A DNA stretch of 64,000 bases, taken from assembly GCF_020740795.1 (NCBI RefSeq), contig NC_067301.1, positions 5,270,001 through 5,334,000 of the forward strand, given 5' to 3'. This DNA comes from Apus apus (taxonomy: Eukaryota; Chordata; Aves; Apodiformes; Apodidae). Shown here piece by piece: positions 1 through 12,300 of this stretch (its first letter is position 1; every line of letters starts with the position of its first letter). The position numbers and the translations under genes were made by a program. The notes beneath the pieces were generated by a model. The model saw only the letters and a list, made by a program, of their open reading frames with translations. It did not search any database and was not told where the DNA came from.

Positions 1-859
1 GAAAGAAGAAAATTAATTAGTTTTCTAGGAAAAGGAAGGACTGAAAAACAGGCACAGGAGTTATTGCCTATAACTTTGTTAATGTCTGCTTGTTTTAGAA
101 TTGCTCATAATCATCAGGGTGACACTGATTTACATATTTGTTCTTTTTTAAAAGTCTGGTTTGTGGTCAACTGGCTTGTGTTAATGCTATTTCTCAATCT
201 TTTGTGCTGCTTGTTTGATAATTGTAAATGTAATAGTGCTGACTATATTTTTTTCACAGGACAATGGAAAATGAGCAAGATGACAAAGTGTGCCTTAATA
301 GTCAAAAAAAAGAACCACAAAAACAATTACTTGCTTTGTAGTTTTACCCTGGACAGAATACTGTAAAAACAGCTGTGCTACCTCAGCATCTTTTGTCTTA
401 GAACACACAGAGGAAACGTAAGGGCATGAAAAACACCTTCTTGGGCCAGACTAGTAGTATGAGCCCAACATTTTGTCTCTGGCAGCCACAGTAAGGGATG
501 TCATTTAGCAAGAGCACATAAGTCTGGCTGCTCTTTGCATTCCTCACAGGTCTGCAGCATCAGCTGCAATTGGATTAACAATGTGAAAGAGTTTGTTCCA
601 GCTGTTGGTGTTCTTTTGTTTTGCCATTAATTTTTCTTCTCTCTTTTGAATTGCCTGGTACAATCTGCCTCCATGAGCACCTGTGGCAACAGGTGACAGG
701 TGGTTACATGCACCTTCTAACAAAGTACTTCTACCAGTTTTAAAATGACTTTTCAGTGAGTGCCACTGGTTCTTGTATTATAGAATTTCATGCTAGACTG
801 AGTTGCTTTTATGATTCTCAATTGTATTCTCCTCAGCTTCCAGGCCGATTTCCCATCTT
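1..859. other. Intergenic, no gene recognised
   Basis: AT-rich DNA upstream of TNFRSF1B. A 100-codon open frame at 64-366 has no recognisable domain and shows no conserved protein-like composition. In other amniotes the upstream neighbour is TNFRSF8, but I cannot recognise any cysteine-rich or cytoplasmic TNFRSF8 exon here. Confidence 0.6.
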
Positions 860-1760
860 TATATTTCTAATCTGGAAATATAGCTAGATGCTCCACTGCC
901 TTGGTCATTTTAGTTGACATCTGCATCTTCTTTACCTTCAATACATCCTTCTGGATGTCTGGAGGCCAGAACCATGCACTGCACTGAAGAAAAGGGATGG
1001 GCCAATGTTTTAAACAGTAGTGAAATACCTCTCTGGATGACACCAAACATTTTGCTTGCTCCTTTTGGCTGCCCCTGCACACTAAGCAGATGCTTTCAGA
1101 GAACCGTCAAGCATGACTCCAAGATCACTTTTCCGAGTGATAGCTGCTAGATGTGAATTCAGCCCCACTGAATCATAGAATGGTTAAGGACCTTAAAGAT
1201 CATCAGGTTCCAAACTCCCTGCCATGAGCAGGGACACCTCACACTAGACCAGGCTGCACAAAGCCATGTATGCTTGGTTTAGATTATTTTTCCTTAGATA
1301 CATTGCCTCATGTTTGTCTATGTAGAAGCTCATTTGCCACCTTTTTATGAGCTCCCTCTGGCTTTATTTGCCTTCTATATGTCATGTAACTACCTGGAGA
1401 AATTTAGTATTGCCTTCACTGCATGGGTGCTCTTTTCTTCATATCGTTGATGAAGTTATTGAATAGAATTGGCCGCACCCATCCCCACTGCTACTTGTTC
1501 TCTATCCTGAAAAATTACCATTGTGCTGTGCTTTTTCCTTCCTGTCTTTTAAACAGCCATAACTTTTGTATCCTGTAACCTTTTAGCAAATCCATAAAGT
1601 GATCTTGCCTCCAATCTTGTGACAACTTTGTTTTTCTGTCACCTTAGGTGTGGAACCTCACCAAAAGCTTTTTGAGAATCTTGATGTAGTGGGTCCATTG
1701 AATCTTTTTTATTCTTTAAGCCTCACAATATAAGGGAAGGCATGTCATCCACGTTTTGCA
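860..1760 (-). repeat. Old CR1-type LINE remnant, minus strand
   Basis: The plus strand reads as the reverse complement of an amniote CR1 body. Recognisable blocks are the 'ggaggccagaaccatgcac' block near 959, the 'agcagatgctttcagagaac' block near 1085, 'ttgaatagaattggccgca' near 1459, and 'caaaagctttttgagaatc' near 1663. The last is the antisense of the reverse-transcriptase DFxKAFD region. It is heavily mutated and has no usable reading frame. The block order matches a single element interrupted at about 1170-1267 by a younger CR1 end. Edges are approximate. Confidence 0.6.
1171..1267 (-). repeat. Avian CR1 3' end, nested insertion
   Basis: It begins with aatcatagaatgg, the reverse complement of the CR1 terminal ATTCTATGATT unit. 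It continues with the typical 'ccttaaagatcatc' and 'gggacacctcacactagacc' blocks and stops near 'aaagcc'. It lies between two segments of an older CR1, so it is a 5'-truncated later insertion. Confidence 0.8.
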
Positions 1761-2789
1761 ATTGAAGAAATAAATCCAGTGAAATTAATACTTTTCTGGA
1801 ACCACAGTGGGAGAATCTCAGCATTATGGGATCTAGTCACTGACTATCACCAGTGGATAATCTACCTGTAGTACATTTGAAACTCATTGTAATTTCAAGT
1901 ATTGCTAGTTCCAGTATTTACTTCCTGAATTCCACTCTTCTCTGCAAGTCCAGAACATAATATAATTTCTAAAACAACTGCTGCCACTACATATTTTAGT
2001 TAATCTACTAAGTCTTGCAAGAGAGGCGATGAGTGAATCCTTTCTTTGCATTTCTGTGTTTGTACTTGTTTTGTTTCATTCAGAAGATGAGCTGCTCCTA
2101 TTGCTCAGACTGAAATTTCTTCTGGCTCTCAGTATTGCCAGGTCAGCAGCAGATGTGTGAGGTGAAGAAGGAAACAGAATTAACATTTTTTTTTTCATGT
2201 AAGTGCTTGTTGTGCAGCAGAAGGTCAAGTCACCAAGTAGTGACATAAAACAGCAATGCAAGGAAGAAGAAAAAACTGGGTAGGACAAATATTGGTCACG
2301 CTTTCCTCACTCCCAGTCAGGATAAACTGATTGCTTCCCAGTGCATAACCTTCATTCTAGAAACATACAGCAACTTGTTTCATTTTAGAGAGCACCACTT
2401 CGTGTATCTCAGTCCACAGACTGTGAATATCCATGGTCCCCTGGCTGGGGCTGTTAAAGGATGTTCTGTACTGGCAGCTAAATATATAGTTCTGCTCGTG
2501 TAGGAAAGTAATCCTTTTTTACTGGGAAAGCTTTCTAGGTGAAGCATTGCAACCCACTAGATATCTTCTAGTTGGTTAGTTCAATAATGCTGGTGATCTT
2601 TGAATTAAAAATTACATGGATTTTAAGCCATAGCCACCCTTTTCTTGTCTGAGATGGAAATGTTTCAGTGACAATTTCAGCACGTGTATCAGTTGCAGAA
2701 AAAATACTTTGCAAGAGATCCGTTCAAAACTTAGGAAGCTGTTAGTGCCCTGGAGTTTTTCCCCAGAGCAGAGCAGGTTTGAAGTCACG
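1761..2789. other. Intergenic, upstream of TNFRSF1B island
   Basis: Moderately AT-rich sequence with no supported gene and no clear repeat. Short open frames here are not recognisable. Distal TNFRSF1B regulatory sites could lie here, but none can be supported by eye. Confidence 0.5.
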
Positions 2790-3350
2790 TTAAGGTCGGT
2801 CTGTACCACCCCGGGAGCGGGGCCGGGAGCTGAGCGACCCGCGGGCAGAGCTGCGGTGGGTGGTGATGGCTGGATGCAGCGGGCTGCAGCTGGGAGCTCC
2901 ATCTCTGGGGGCTGGAGGAGCACAAACGCGACCGAAGAGCCCTTCACACACGCAGGGAGGCTCTTCTGAGGTACGTGAAGGAACTTTTACGTCGGGCCAG
3001 CGGCCACATCGCTCTCTTAACCTGAGGAACCGGGTCAGGTTTAGCATGGCAGGAGGCGGGGACGGCCCCGGGGGCGGGGACGCGCGGGGCCCGGGAGCTG
3101 CCGGCAGCTCCGCCCGCCGGGGCCTCACTCGGCGGCGGGATGGGGCCGCGCTGGGCGCTGCTGGCCGCGCTGCTCCGCGCCGCGGGCGGCCGGGTGAGTG
3201 CGGGGAGGCTGCGGGGTCGGGGGGGCCGCGGCGGGCGCTGCCCGGTGCCACGGCGGGTGCGCGCAGCTTTGCCGTGGGTGCTGCGGGGCGGGGGGCAGGC
3301 GGGCAGCGCTCTGCTCTGCGCGGGCAGTCCCTCCCGCTGTCCGTCTCCCC
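2790..3350 (+). promoter_or_regulatory. TNFRSF1B: CpG island and promoter of TNFRSF1B
   Basis: Abrupt rise in G+C and CpG compared with flanks. The island contains coding exon 1 (3140-3193), a consensus GC box GGGGGCGGGG at 3070-3079 and no TATA box at a convincing distance, as expected for a CpG-island promoter. The transcription start cannot be placed from sequence alone. It most likely lies between about 2950 and 3120. Confidence 0.65.
3140..3193 (+). CDS. TNFRSF1B: TNFRSF1B coding exon 1 (signal peptide)
   Basis: 18 codons, MGPRWALLAALLRAAGGR, with a hydrophobic core WALLAALL typical of a signal peptide. Donor is GTGAGT at 3194, phase 0. Start chosen because it gives a signal peptide, has a good Kozak context and joins in frame to exon 2. 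An upstream ATG at 3046 is out of frame. Confidence 0.8.
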
Positions 3351-6300
3351 CTGCTTGACCCGAGCCTGACATCCCGACTCCTAGACTTCTTTAAAGCGCA
3401 TCCTGCTGCCTTTGGCTGCGTTGCTGTTATTTCCTGCCTTGCCAAAGCGATGACGAATCGTTTTTCCTGGGTTTTAACTGGAAATGGGTTGATTTTTTCA
3501 TTTGAATATTTGCAAAAACTGTGAGTGTTCTGGCAAGTGCAGGGTGTGAATCTGTACGTATTTTACACTGTTGTTTAAACAGGAAGAGCTCTTTCTTGGA
3601 TCCCTAAGACTATTCCCTATTTACTCAGAGAAGCCCTTTAATTTACATCTAAACCTGATGTCTTGCAGCTGTGACTTCTCTTTCATATCCAGCTGTACCA
3701 CTGTTTGGCAATTAATGCTTTTAACTGTTTAAACCAAAGAGCTTGATGGGATCTCTTTGACTGGGATTGTGTGTATGATCTACTGGCAATACTGATAGCA
3801 TTTCTCTCCCTGATTTTAAAGTGTCCTGGATTGTGAAAAGAAATATGGAAGTGCTGCTGAGGTGTCCAGGACATTGCTTTTTCATGGGATATAGATGTTA
3901 TCTACATTTTTATTTAATCATGTTAATTTAGCCTTGATGAGACAAACATTCTGTGAAATTTGGTGAGGATGTCAGAGTGTATCTTGAACATGGAATTACA
4001 CAGTGGGCTTTTGAGAAGTACTGGGTGCTTAGTGGGTTGATAGTATATTATCTTTATTTTTTTAACTGCTTCCTACTCAATTTGAATTCAGCCCTGGTTT
4101 GTAAGGGGATAGTCTTTGGAACCTGATTCACTGAACACCTTGGATAGGTGTCCCTTGAGCAGGGAAAGGGAGAGTCCCAGAATTGTAGCAGACCTTATCA
4201 CCAAAATTTAAGTGTTTAATTTTTGTCATGTTTCTTGCTGAACAATGGGCTTTGATTCAAAAGGAATTGAATCTCCTCTCACTCTGAACATAATAATGGA
4301 AATAATGAATGAAATTTTCAGCATTGGTTTTTCAATAGTGACAAACCAAAGTCCACATAGAAATTAGGAAAACAAAACCGGTCTAGTTTCAGAAATACCA
4401 TATCTGCCACAGAACTGGAAAAAACCTGCCTGTTAACTCAAGTTTACAAATGATCAGTTGAAGCAAACTTATTTTGGTTTTGAGGGAGAGAAACTGGCAA
4501 AACAATAGTGACACTTCTTCTTGTTTTTTTCTCATTCAGCTGAAATTTTCTGAAAGATTCTAGCCTAAGTCCCTGTGTTACTCACAGGAGCTGAACATAA
4601 TTTTTGCCATTTTGAACACCTCAGTCACCAGATATTTTTAATAGAAACTCTCTCAGTAGTCTGAAACCTGAGTGACTGTCCTTTGCAAAGCAGGGCAGTG
4701 TGCTCTGCAGTGAAGCTGCTGATGTGGGCAGGGGGGGTAACCCTCTGGATGCTGCTGCCTGCCAGAGGAATGCTGCTGGGACGTGGCAGGTGGGTTGAGA
4801 ACCACACACATAGTCTGGGCTGCCAAAGGATGAGCATGGAGGAGGCCTTGTGGAAAAATGCTGAAATAAAACTGGCCAGGCTGCTCAGGTGTCTCTGCTT
4901 TTTTATGGTCAGAGCAAGGAGGGCTGTGGGTGAGCAGCAGCTTTGCTGTTGTAAGTATTCACGCTTCTGGTTGTTGCATCAAAGTTCATGAGGACTGAAA
5001 ATCTTAACAGAGCATTGCAAAAGCCATCTGTGAAACAAGCAACATCACCCCAAGCAAACTATTTGTTTCAAAATAACAGAAGACCAGTTCTGGCATTTGG
5101 CAGAAGACAGTCAACCCCTCTGGCAGCATTTTTGGCTGGCACACATGGGGCATCCTGGGAAGGTTCTTCATCTGCCATCTTTGCACTTAGCACTCACATC
5201 ACTGCTCCTTTCCTGCTCTGCTCTCAGTGTTGGGTGTCACCCTCTCTCCCTTAGGTACATCTTCCAGGGTGTCTTCACATAAGGTCAAATCTAATGTGGC
5301 CAGTCCTGACTTCTTGACTTTCTTGGGAACCTGCTCATCACCTGCCTTTCTGTGACAAGTGATGAGGACACAGCCCATCTTCCTGCCTCTGAGGCCTGCA
5401 GCCTGTTATTCCTCTTGCTGTCACCCTTTGTTTACCAGAGTATCTTCACTTTCCACAGGGAAACTGTAGACTTTAAGGCTTGTCAGCTTTGACAGTGCCT
5501 GTGACTGAAAGTGTCAGAACGTGATTTAGTGGATAATACCTTTTATTAGGGAAACCAGACCAACTTTTGGGTACATAAGCCTGAAGTTTTGAAACAGAAG
5601 AGCTGGTAGTCCAGAAAATGTGTATGTTTTTTCAAATATGTATATAATAAAATATGCTAACTCTTCCTGCAAACTTTAACATGCTATAATTTTTGCACGT
5701 TTCCATATTATATGCAGCCTCCTGCCATCTCTTTCTGGGAAAATGTTTTCTTACTATGGTGGTGTGTGGGAATAGAATAGAATTCCCTACAGTAATCAGA
5801 AAGATACTGTTTTCTCAAGGAGGGGGAATGTGGGATTGTAACTCTGTGGCTATTGAAAGACTCCTGCTTTACAGATGTAAAGTTCTATATAGGATGGAAG
5901 AAGAATTCACATCGTGAACTCATCATCTTAGAGAGATATATGCAGGAAAGCAGGTTTCAAAGAAGCTCTGTTGTTTGAGTGTAGTTGGTACAGCCTGATA
6001 CAGCTTGAACTGATTTTGGTGAGACTTGCTGTTCTCTGGTAACTAGTCTTCCACAGAATTATTTTTGTAAATGACCAGTTGTCGCAAGCTGGTACTGGGG
6101 GGCTAGACTTTAGACTTTAGACTTCTGTGGGGAAGAAGAGTTTCCCACACCAGTTGAAATATTTTGAAGAGAATTCAGTTTTTTCTTGTCTTCAGCAGGT
6201 TTGGTAGCTTAGCAAACATGATCTGTTAACCTCAAGTCTTTTCCAAAGAAACAGATTTTTACGTCAGAGTCCTTCGTGACTTCATTGTGGTTTCATGAAG

Positions 6301-9300
6301 AACATGAAGAACATTATATGCCAGATGTAGTTCTTGTTCAGACTCTTTTGTTTGACAGCTTGAGTTTGAAGAAGGCAACTGTATAAAAAGGAGACTTATT
6401 AAAATGTGGACATGTGAGTTAAGGTTAAAAGAGATGCTTAAATATCTTCGTTTAAATGGCCTCCTTGAATAAAAATTAATTTTATGTGAATAGATTAATA
6501 TATATATTCATCTATTATATTAGCATGTTTTATTTCTGTTATTGAAGATACTTACCTTTAGTTACACATCAGTTCCAAGAATACAGGACCAATCTGTAAG
6601 GCAGGAATTAAAGGAAATAATACCCAATGATGTTCAGCATGTAGGGAATGCATTACATTCTGATGTGCTGTTAGTTGAGACTTGGGCTTCCTCACCAATA
6701 GGTAGAGCCAGGTTGATGCGTTGGATCAAGCCCTTCTAATTTGGAAGAAGTCTGAATCCAGATCCTGTTTGGTAGTTCATGACTTGGGCTCAGCTCTGGT
6801 AGACATTATGGTGGTCTCAGTTGTGGTTGGGCTCTGTATAGACAGTGTGAAGGGGACAGGCTAGAGGCCCTTTCACTAGTGCTGCTCCACACAGCACAGA
6901 TACAGCTGCAGGCCTGAAAATAGGGAGCTAAAGACAAGTTCTCTGCTAGTTTTATCTACCAGTGGGTAGAATATAGGGAATCTTGGAAACAATTGTGCTT
7001 GTACATGCATAATTAGAAGAATATCTACTAACCTCTCAGCTGGCATGGAGACTGCTGTTAGCCCGCTCCCTCCAGGGACAAATTAGGTCACTTATCTACT
7101 GGGTGTCTGTGGTGCAGATGGGAAAATGATTCAAACTTTGTAGGGACTGGAGAGAGTGTCTTGAGTTACTGACTTTTTGTGTGTAACTTCTTAGTTATTG
7201 CTTAATACAAAGGCATTGCACAAATCTCCCTAGTGAGTCGTGTGCTCAAAGGCAAACACAGTTTACACATTTCTGTGGTACAATGTATTGCTTAATTTAA
7301 TTGATGTGCATAGAGAGAGAGGCTGAATTTCATGTTTCATAATGTTTGTGCCTCTGCTGCTAGATATATGAGGCATTTTACTTGCACTTGTACTTCTCAA
7401 ATTAAATGAAGTCTTCCAGAGTCCATTTGCGTAAATACCTTAAAATTCTGCTGCCATTAGACATTACAAACAGTAATAAAATGTGAAGATTGTGGAGTGG
7501 AATCTGACCCCTACTTGTCTTTCAACCCAAAGAAGCCAATGGATCTGGGTGCCAGATACTGTACTGCCCAACTCAGGCCTTAAAACTGGTGAGATGGGTA
7601 GGAAAATGGGGTTGTTTTGTAGCCAAGAAATCCAGGAGAGCTGTATACCTAGTCAGAGGCCTACAGTTCCCCTGACTTGACTGCTGGCCTTGACAGCTTT
7701 GATCAAACTGGTTTATATTGGAAGTAGCTACTAAAATTAATTACATCTTCCCAGTGCAAACAGATCTGAGCTCATGTGTGTATATAAATTGTATCTAACT
7801 AAGTTACAAGTCCCTTTTAGTTTCCCATAATGTTCCTTGTGGACAGTTGCAAGAAGTTGTCAATTGAATGTTATTGAGAGCCACAGCTCATCAGATAAAA
7901 TTTCAGGGAGATTGTATCAGAGAGCAGACATCCTTTCAAGCACAACTTAAGACAACAGATGTGAACCCATCAGCCAACAGGTTTTCCTGTGTCTTTAACT
8001 CACAGGGCTGTATTCACTACCGCTAGACAAGACAGAGGATGAGATAAGAACATTTTTTGCCAGGAAGCCTCACCAGCAGGATAATTTGTGATGTGGTTTA
8101 TAATATTTCTATCTCTCTTTTTTTTTCTTCTTCTTTTTTTTTCCTGTCTGCTCTTGCAGTGAAGTTTTCCATTTTAAAAAGACTCTCAAGTGCTTATTTT
8201 AATGAAGTTGATCATGGTGGCTACTAAATAGTGATGACAACACTCAATCTTTCACAGAATTCTCGTGATGTCTTGTCAGTGTTACCAGCTTTCACAGTGT
8301 TTTCAGGAGTGGTGAAACTTCTACTTAAACAGTTGCCTTTCCTTTTTCCTGTTCTGGAATGAATATTGAAACTCAAGAGGTCCTTTCTCTGACTTTGCAC
8401 TCTCAGGAAAGGTTTGTTTTGACACTGACCACTGAGTAGATAAGTGAAATCCTGTTTCTGATATACAGCTAGATAAGAGGTAAAATATTTCAATAAGCTG
8501 CATAAGAAAATGTTGGGTTCCCTTGAAGTAATTGTTGAAAGTGGGAAGTGTTAGGCTACTTTGCCAGTAATGTGAAGACACAATAGATAATAAATGTGTG
8601 TTTTCAGTAAGGAGGAAGGATATTTTAATTACCAGCCTCCAAAGAACTTGTTCCTGTTTTGATTTCTCTTTTTAATAATACTTTTTAAGTTCTTCTTTAA
8701 ATGTGTGTGGATTATACTGGAGCAATCTCTCCAGACTGCAGAAAGCTGAGCAGTGTCTGATACTTTTTTGACAGCATCTTTCTGATCTAGCAGGAAACTC
8801 CTACACTTGTACTACCTAACATTAACCTTTTTCTTTTGAGTGAGTATATTTTTCCCTTTGAAAACAGGTGGCAGGTCTTCAAATATTTTGACACTTGTGC
8901 ATTGAAGTCACTGAGCTGTGTTGACTGATATGAACTGAAAAGTGGGTAAACTGTATTTCATGACTGTTCCTTGTGCTTTTGACCTGCCATATGAGGTAGG
9001 TTTGTGGGTTATTAAAAAAATCTTGCAGCCAGTTGCTCCTTCTCAGAAGCAGCAGAAATGCAGTTTTTGGAAACATCATTTCCAAAACATGAAGTCCTTT
9101 CTCATTCAGAAAGGAATCACAAAGTATTTAGAATGATAAAAGTATTTTACTTTGGACAAACAGTCCCAGTAGTACAGGTTCTTTGACTAAAGGGGTGGGT
9201 TATCTTGCCTGGGTGAGGGCATAATGGATGTAAGAGCAATAGAGAACTGAACTTAGTGTCCTGTGACCTTTGAAAACAGATTCCTTCTGTAGCACTAGAC

Positions 9301-12300
9301 CCAGAGCTCCCTCTGCCACCAGCTCAGGAGGCCTGAGGGAATTAAGTAGCAAAGTCAATCTTCTTGTTTTCAAATAGGGCTCTCAACATGTATAGGGAGT
9401 AGACTACTACTTTTCTAGCCACTTTTCAGAAAATGCTTCTCCCCACAAAGCCACAGGTAAGAATTTAGGTTTTCACTGTTTTTTTGTCTAAGGTTGTTTG
9501 AATCATGGCAACTGAGAACAGGTACTTAAGTAGTGACCAGATGTGATGCTATTCCCATAGTTCAATTGCATTCTTTTGAACATAGAACCTGGAGAAATCA
9601 CTTTGTTCAGTGTGACAGATCCTTAACACACAGAGGAACCTCTAAATGGTCTCAAGTAGCTTATAAACTGTGCATTCTCCTTCAGCTTTTTGGCATCTGC
9701 TGCTTTCTGTTTCATCAGGCCCACATCAGTGTCTTGGAAAGGAAGGTGCTTATAATTGCACTGATCTTTAAGTGTTTGTCTCTTGAATCTCTACTCTAGG
9801 GCCAAAATGGACTCATGACTCATGATTTTCCTTTAATTTCTCTTAGGAATATTCAATGCCTTATACACCACAGTTTGGACAATGCAAAGATCCCAGCACT
9901 GAATTCTATGAAGAAAGACTTAATAAATGTTGCAGCCAGTGCCCTCCAGGTAGGTTGTAATTCAAACAATTACTTTACAGTGCCAAATTCAATCAATTTT
10001 CAAATGACCAGATTACCCTTTGATTATTTATACATCTTAAGATCATGGAATTTTTTGCTGTTGTCTGGCTGGAAGACAATCAAATGCTGTGACTATTAAA
10101 AATATCTGTAAAATTGACACACTGTTCATCAGAATTTGAATGTCTGTGTTTTAATAATAGAGTTTTTGCAATCAATTGTCATGATTACGTTAGACACAGC
10201 AAAAAGCTGCCTATTTGTCTCATAAGATGCTGAGCAAACATAATTTGTGTCCAGAAATGCTGAGTTCCTGTCAGAGACATCCGGAAGTTGAAGCAGGAAA
10301 CCAGTATATGCTGAAGCAGCCACAGTTGCTCGAATTAACTGAAAATGTCTAGATAGATCTGTCAAGCTTCCTTTGTTAAAAACACAATGGATGAAAGATG
10401 ATAATTCATAGGTAAAACCTTTTTCTCTCATGGTATGTACTGCCCAGTCTTTTTCTCTTTAATTTTATTTTTTCAGAATAACAAACTCTGGGCAACAAGT
10501 TGTAGGAAGTCTAAAATCTTTAATTTTGTTATTCTAAATTTGAAAATTTTTACCACAATTTATATTAAAAAATATGAAGCCTAGATAATTACCAGGATGT
10601 GAAAGGCAGAGTTGCAAGGTTCAAGTAAACACATGGAAAACCATAGTATTTGAAAATAATTTCTCTGGCTCATCTGCAGGGCCCCTTCTTTCAGAGAACA
10701 GATTCTCCAGGCAGCTCCAGAGGCATTGTCAGTGTTACTGCTGCTTTCTGAGTCTGTTTTGCAGGATATTTCTGTACAGGTTATGAGATGCTTTCTCTGG
10801 TTTTTGTTTTGTTAAATAGGTGAATATAAGGCAGAGAGCTGCAGTCACAGCGTGGACACAAAGTGCAGTCCCTGCAGACCTAACACATACACAGAAATCT
10901 GGAATTGGTCTCCTCAGTGCTTTGCCTGCTCACCACCCTGCAGGAGAGGTAGGCTTGAATTATTAAAGAGACTTTTTTACTTTAACAGCCTGCTCAGTAA
11001 GTGGGCTTGGTTTAACCTAGTCTGTTCTCCTAAGACAACTGGGAGGTTTTGTCTTGTCCTTGTTTTTTGTCTTGTTTGTTCTTCTATAGTCCCAAACTTG
11101 CAAGGAGCCCTGCCCCTTATTCTTTGCCAAGTCTTAAAAATGTGACACCAGTCTTATATTATTGGAAACTAAGGCACTGCATCACTGAAATAGCTACAAA
11201 TGTCATCAGTAGCGTAACTTCTTGCTTATACTGCCCAGCTGAGGGAGCTTAAGAGGGTAAATGGGTAATTGCATTTCCAGCATCCAGCCATTGGATGAGC
11301 TGACAACAGCAAATTCCAATTATGATATTCCTATATTGGTTTTATTTCTTTTGCAAAGCAGCATAGTCAGGGAGAGCATGCTGGTGCAGTTTGTTAAAGC
11401 AGCTTAACAGTATATAAAGTAGTAAGTACATTGTACCAACATCTGCACATTGGTCTAACAGATCACATGCATTAACAAATTCAGCCACACTGTTTTAATG
11501 GAAACTGGTGTAGAAAATTATCTGCTTGACTCACTGGAATATAAGTTGTAAGGATACAATCTAAGTTGTTCAAAGGACTTTTGGTCTCATCTAAACAGAT
11601 AATTTTACAAAGCTGGTTTATTACAGTATGCAAATGTCTGCAGTGAGGTCTCTGATAGCTTTAAATACAGTTGCAGGATCTGCACAGGCTACAGATCTTG
11701 GCATGACCCCCAGATGCTGCAGTCATGAGCACAGGTAACACAAATGTGCAGATTTGTGGTTAGGATACAACACGACTGCAGGTACCGAGTTTCAAGTGTG
11801 AATTCTACAGATATAAGTTTCTCCTTTCCTCGGAGGAGAAAGAGGAAGGTCAGCTGAAAATGTACATTTTGGGGGGCATGTAACACGTTTGGTTTATGCT
11901 GGTATATGAGCCAGAAGCTGCAAAATTGTCTTCAGCTTGTGGTATGAGAACATCACCTCACATACACTTGAAACTTTGCAGGCTATGATTTTTACATGTT
12001 GCTAATGACACGTTTCTTTCTTCTTGTTTTAAAAACAGGATTTGTGCAGAACCAAACATGCACTAGGTCACAGGACAGAATCTGTAGCTGCCCACCCAAT
12101 GAGTACTGCGTTTCCAAACTGTACAATTCCTGCACAATTTGTCACATGCATAAAAAATGTGGGAAAGGTTACCGAGTTTCCAGAAGAGGTAATTTAATTC
12201 TGAACACTCTACACACAACATGGTTTTAGTGTATGAAGAGGGTTATTTTTTTGGTATTAATAGGATTAATATTTCTGAATCTGCCTCCAACTCAGTAAAT

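Noticed and set aside
64-366. 100-codon frame at the left edge, considered as the end of an upstream gene such as TNFRSF8
   Set aside because: No cysteine pattern, TRAF motif or other family feature.
2790-3445. Overlapping long open frames on both strands around TNFRSF1B exon 1
   Set aside because: They are rich in Ala/Arg/Gly/Pro, typical of random frames in a CpG island, and match no family.
4621-5282. Cluster of open frames in TNFRSF1B intron 1
   Set aside because: Frames on both strands overlap without any known protein match; no splice sites joining them to TNFRSF1B exons in phase.
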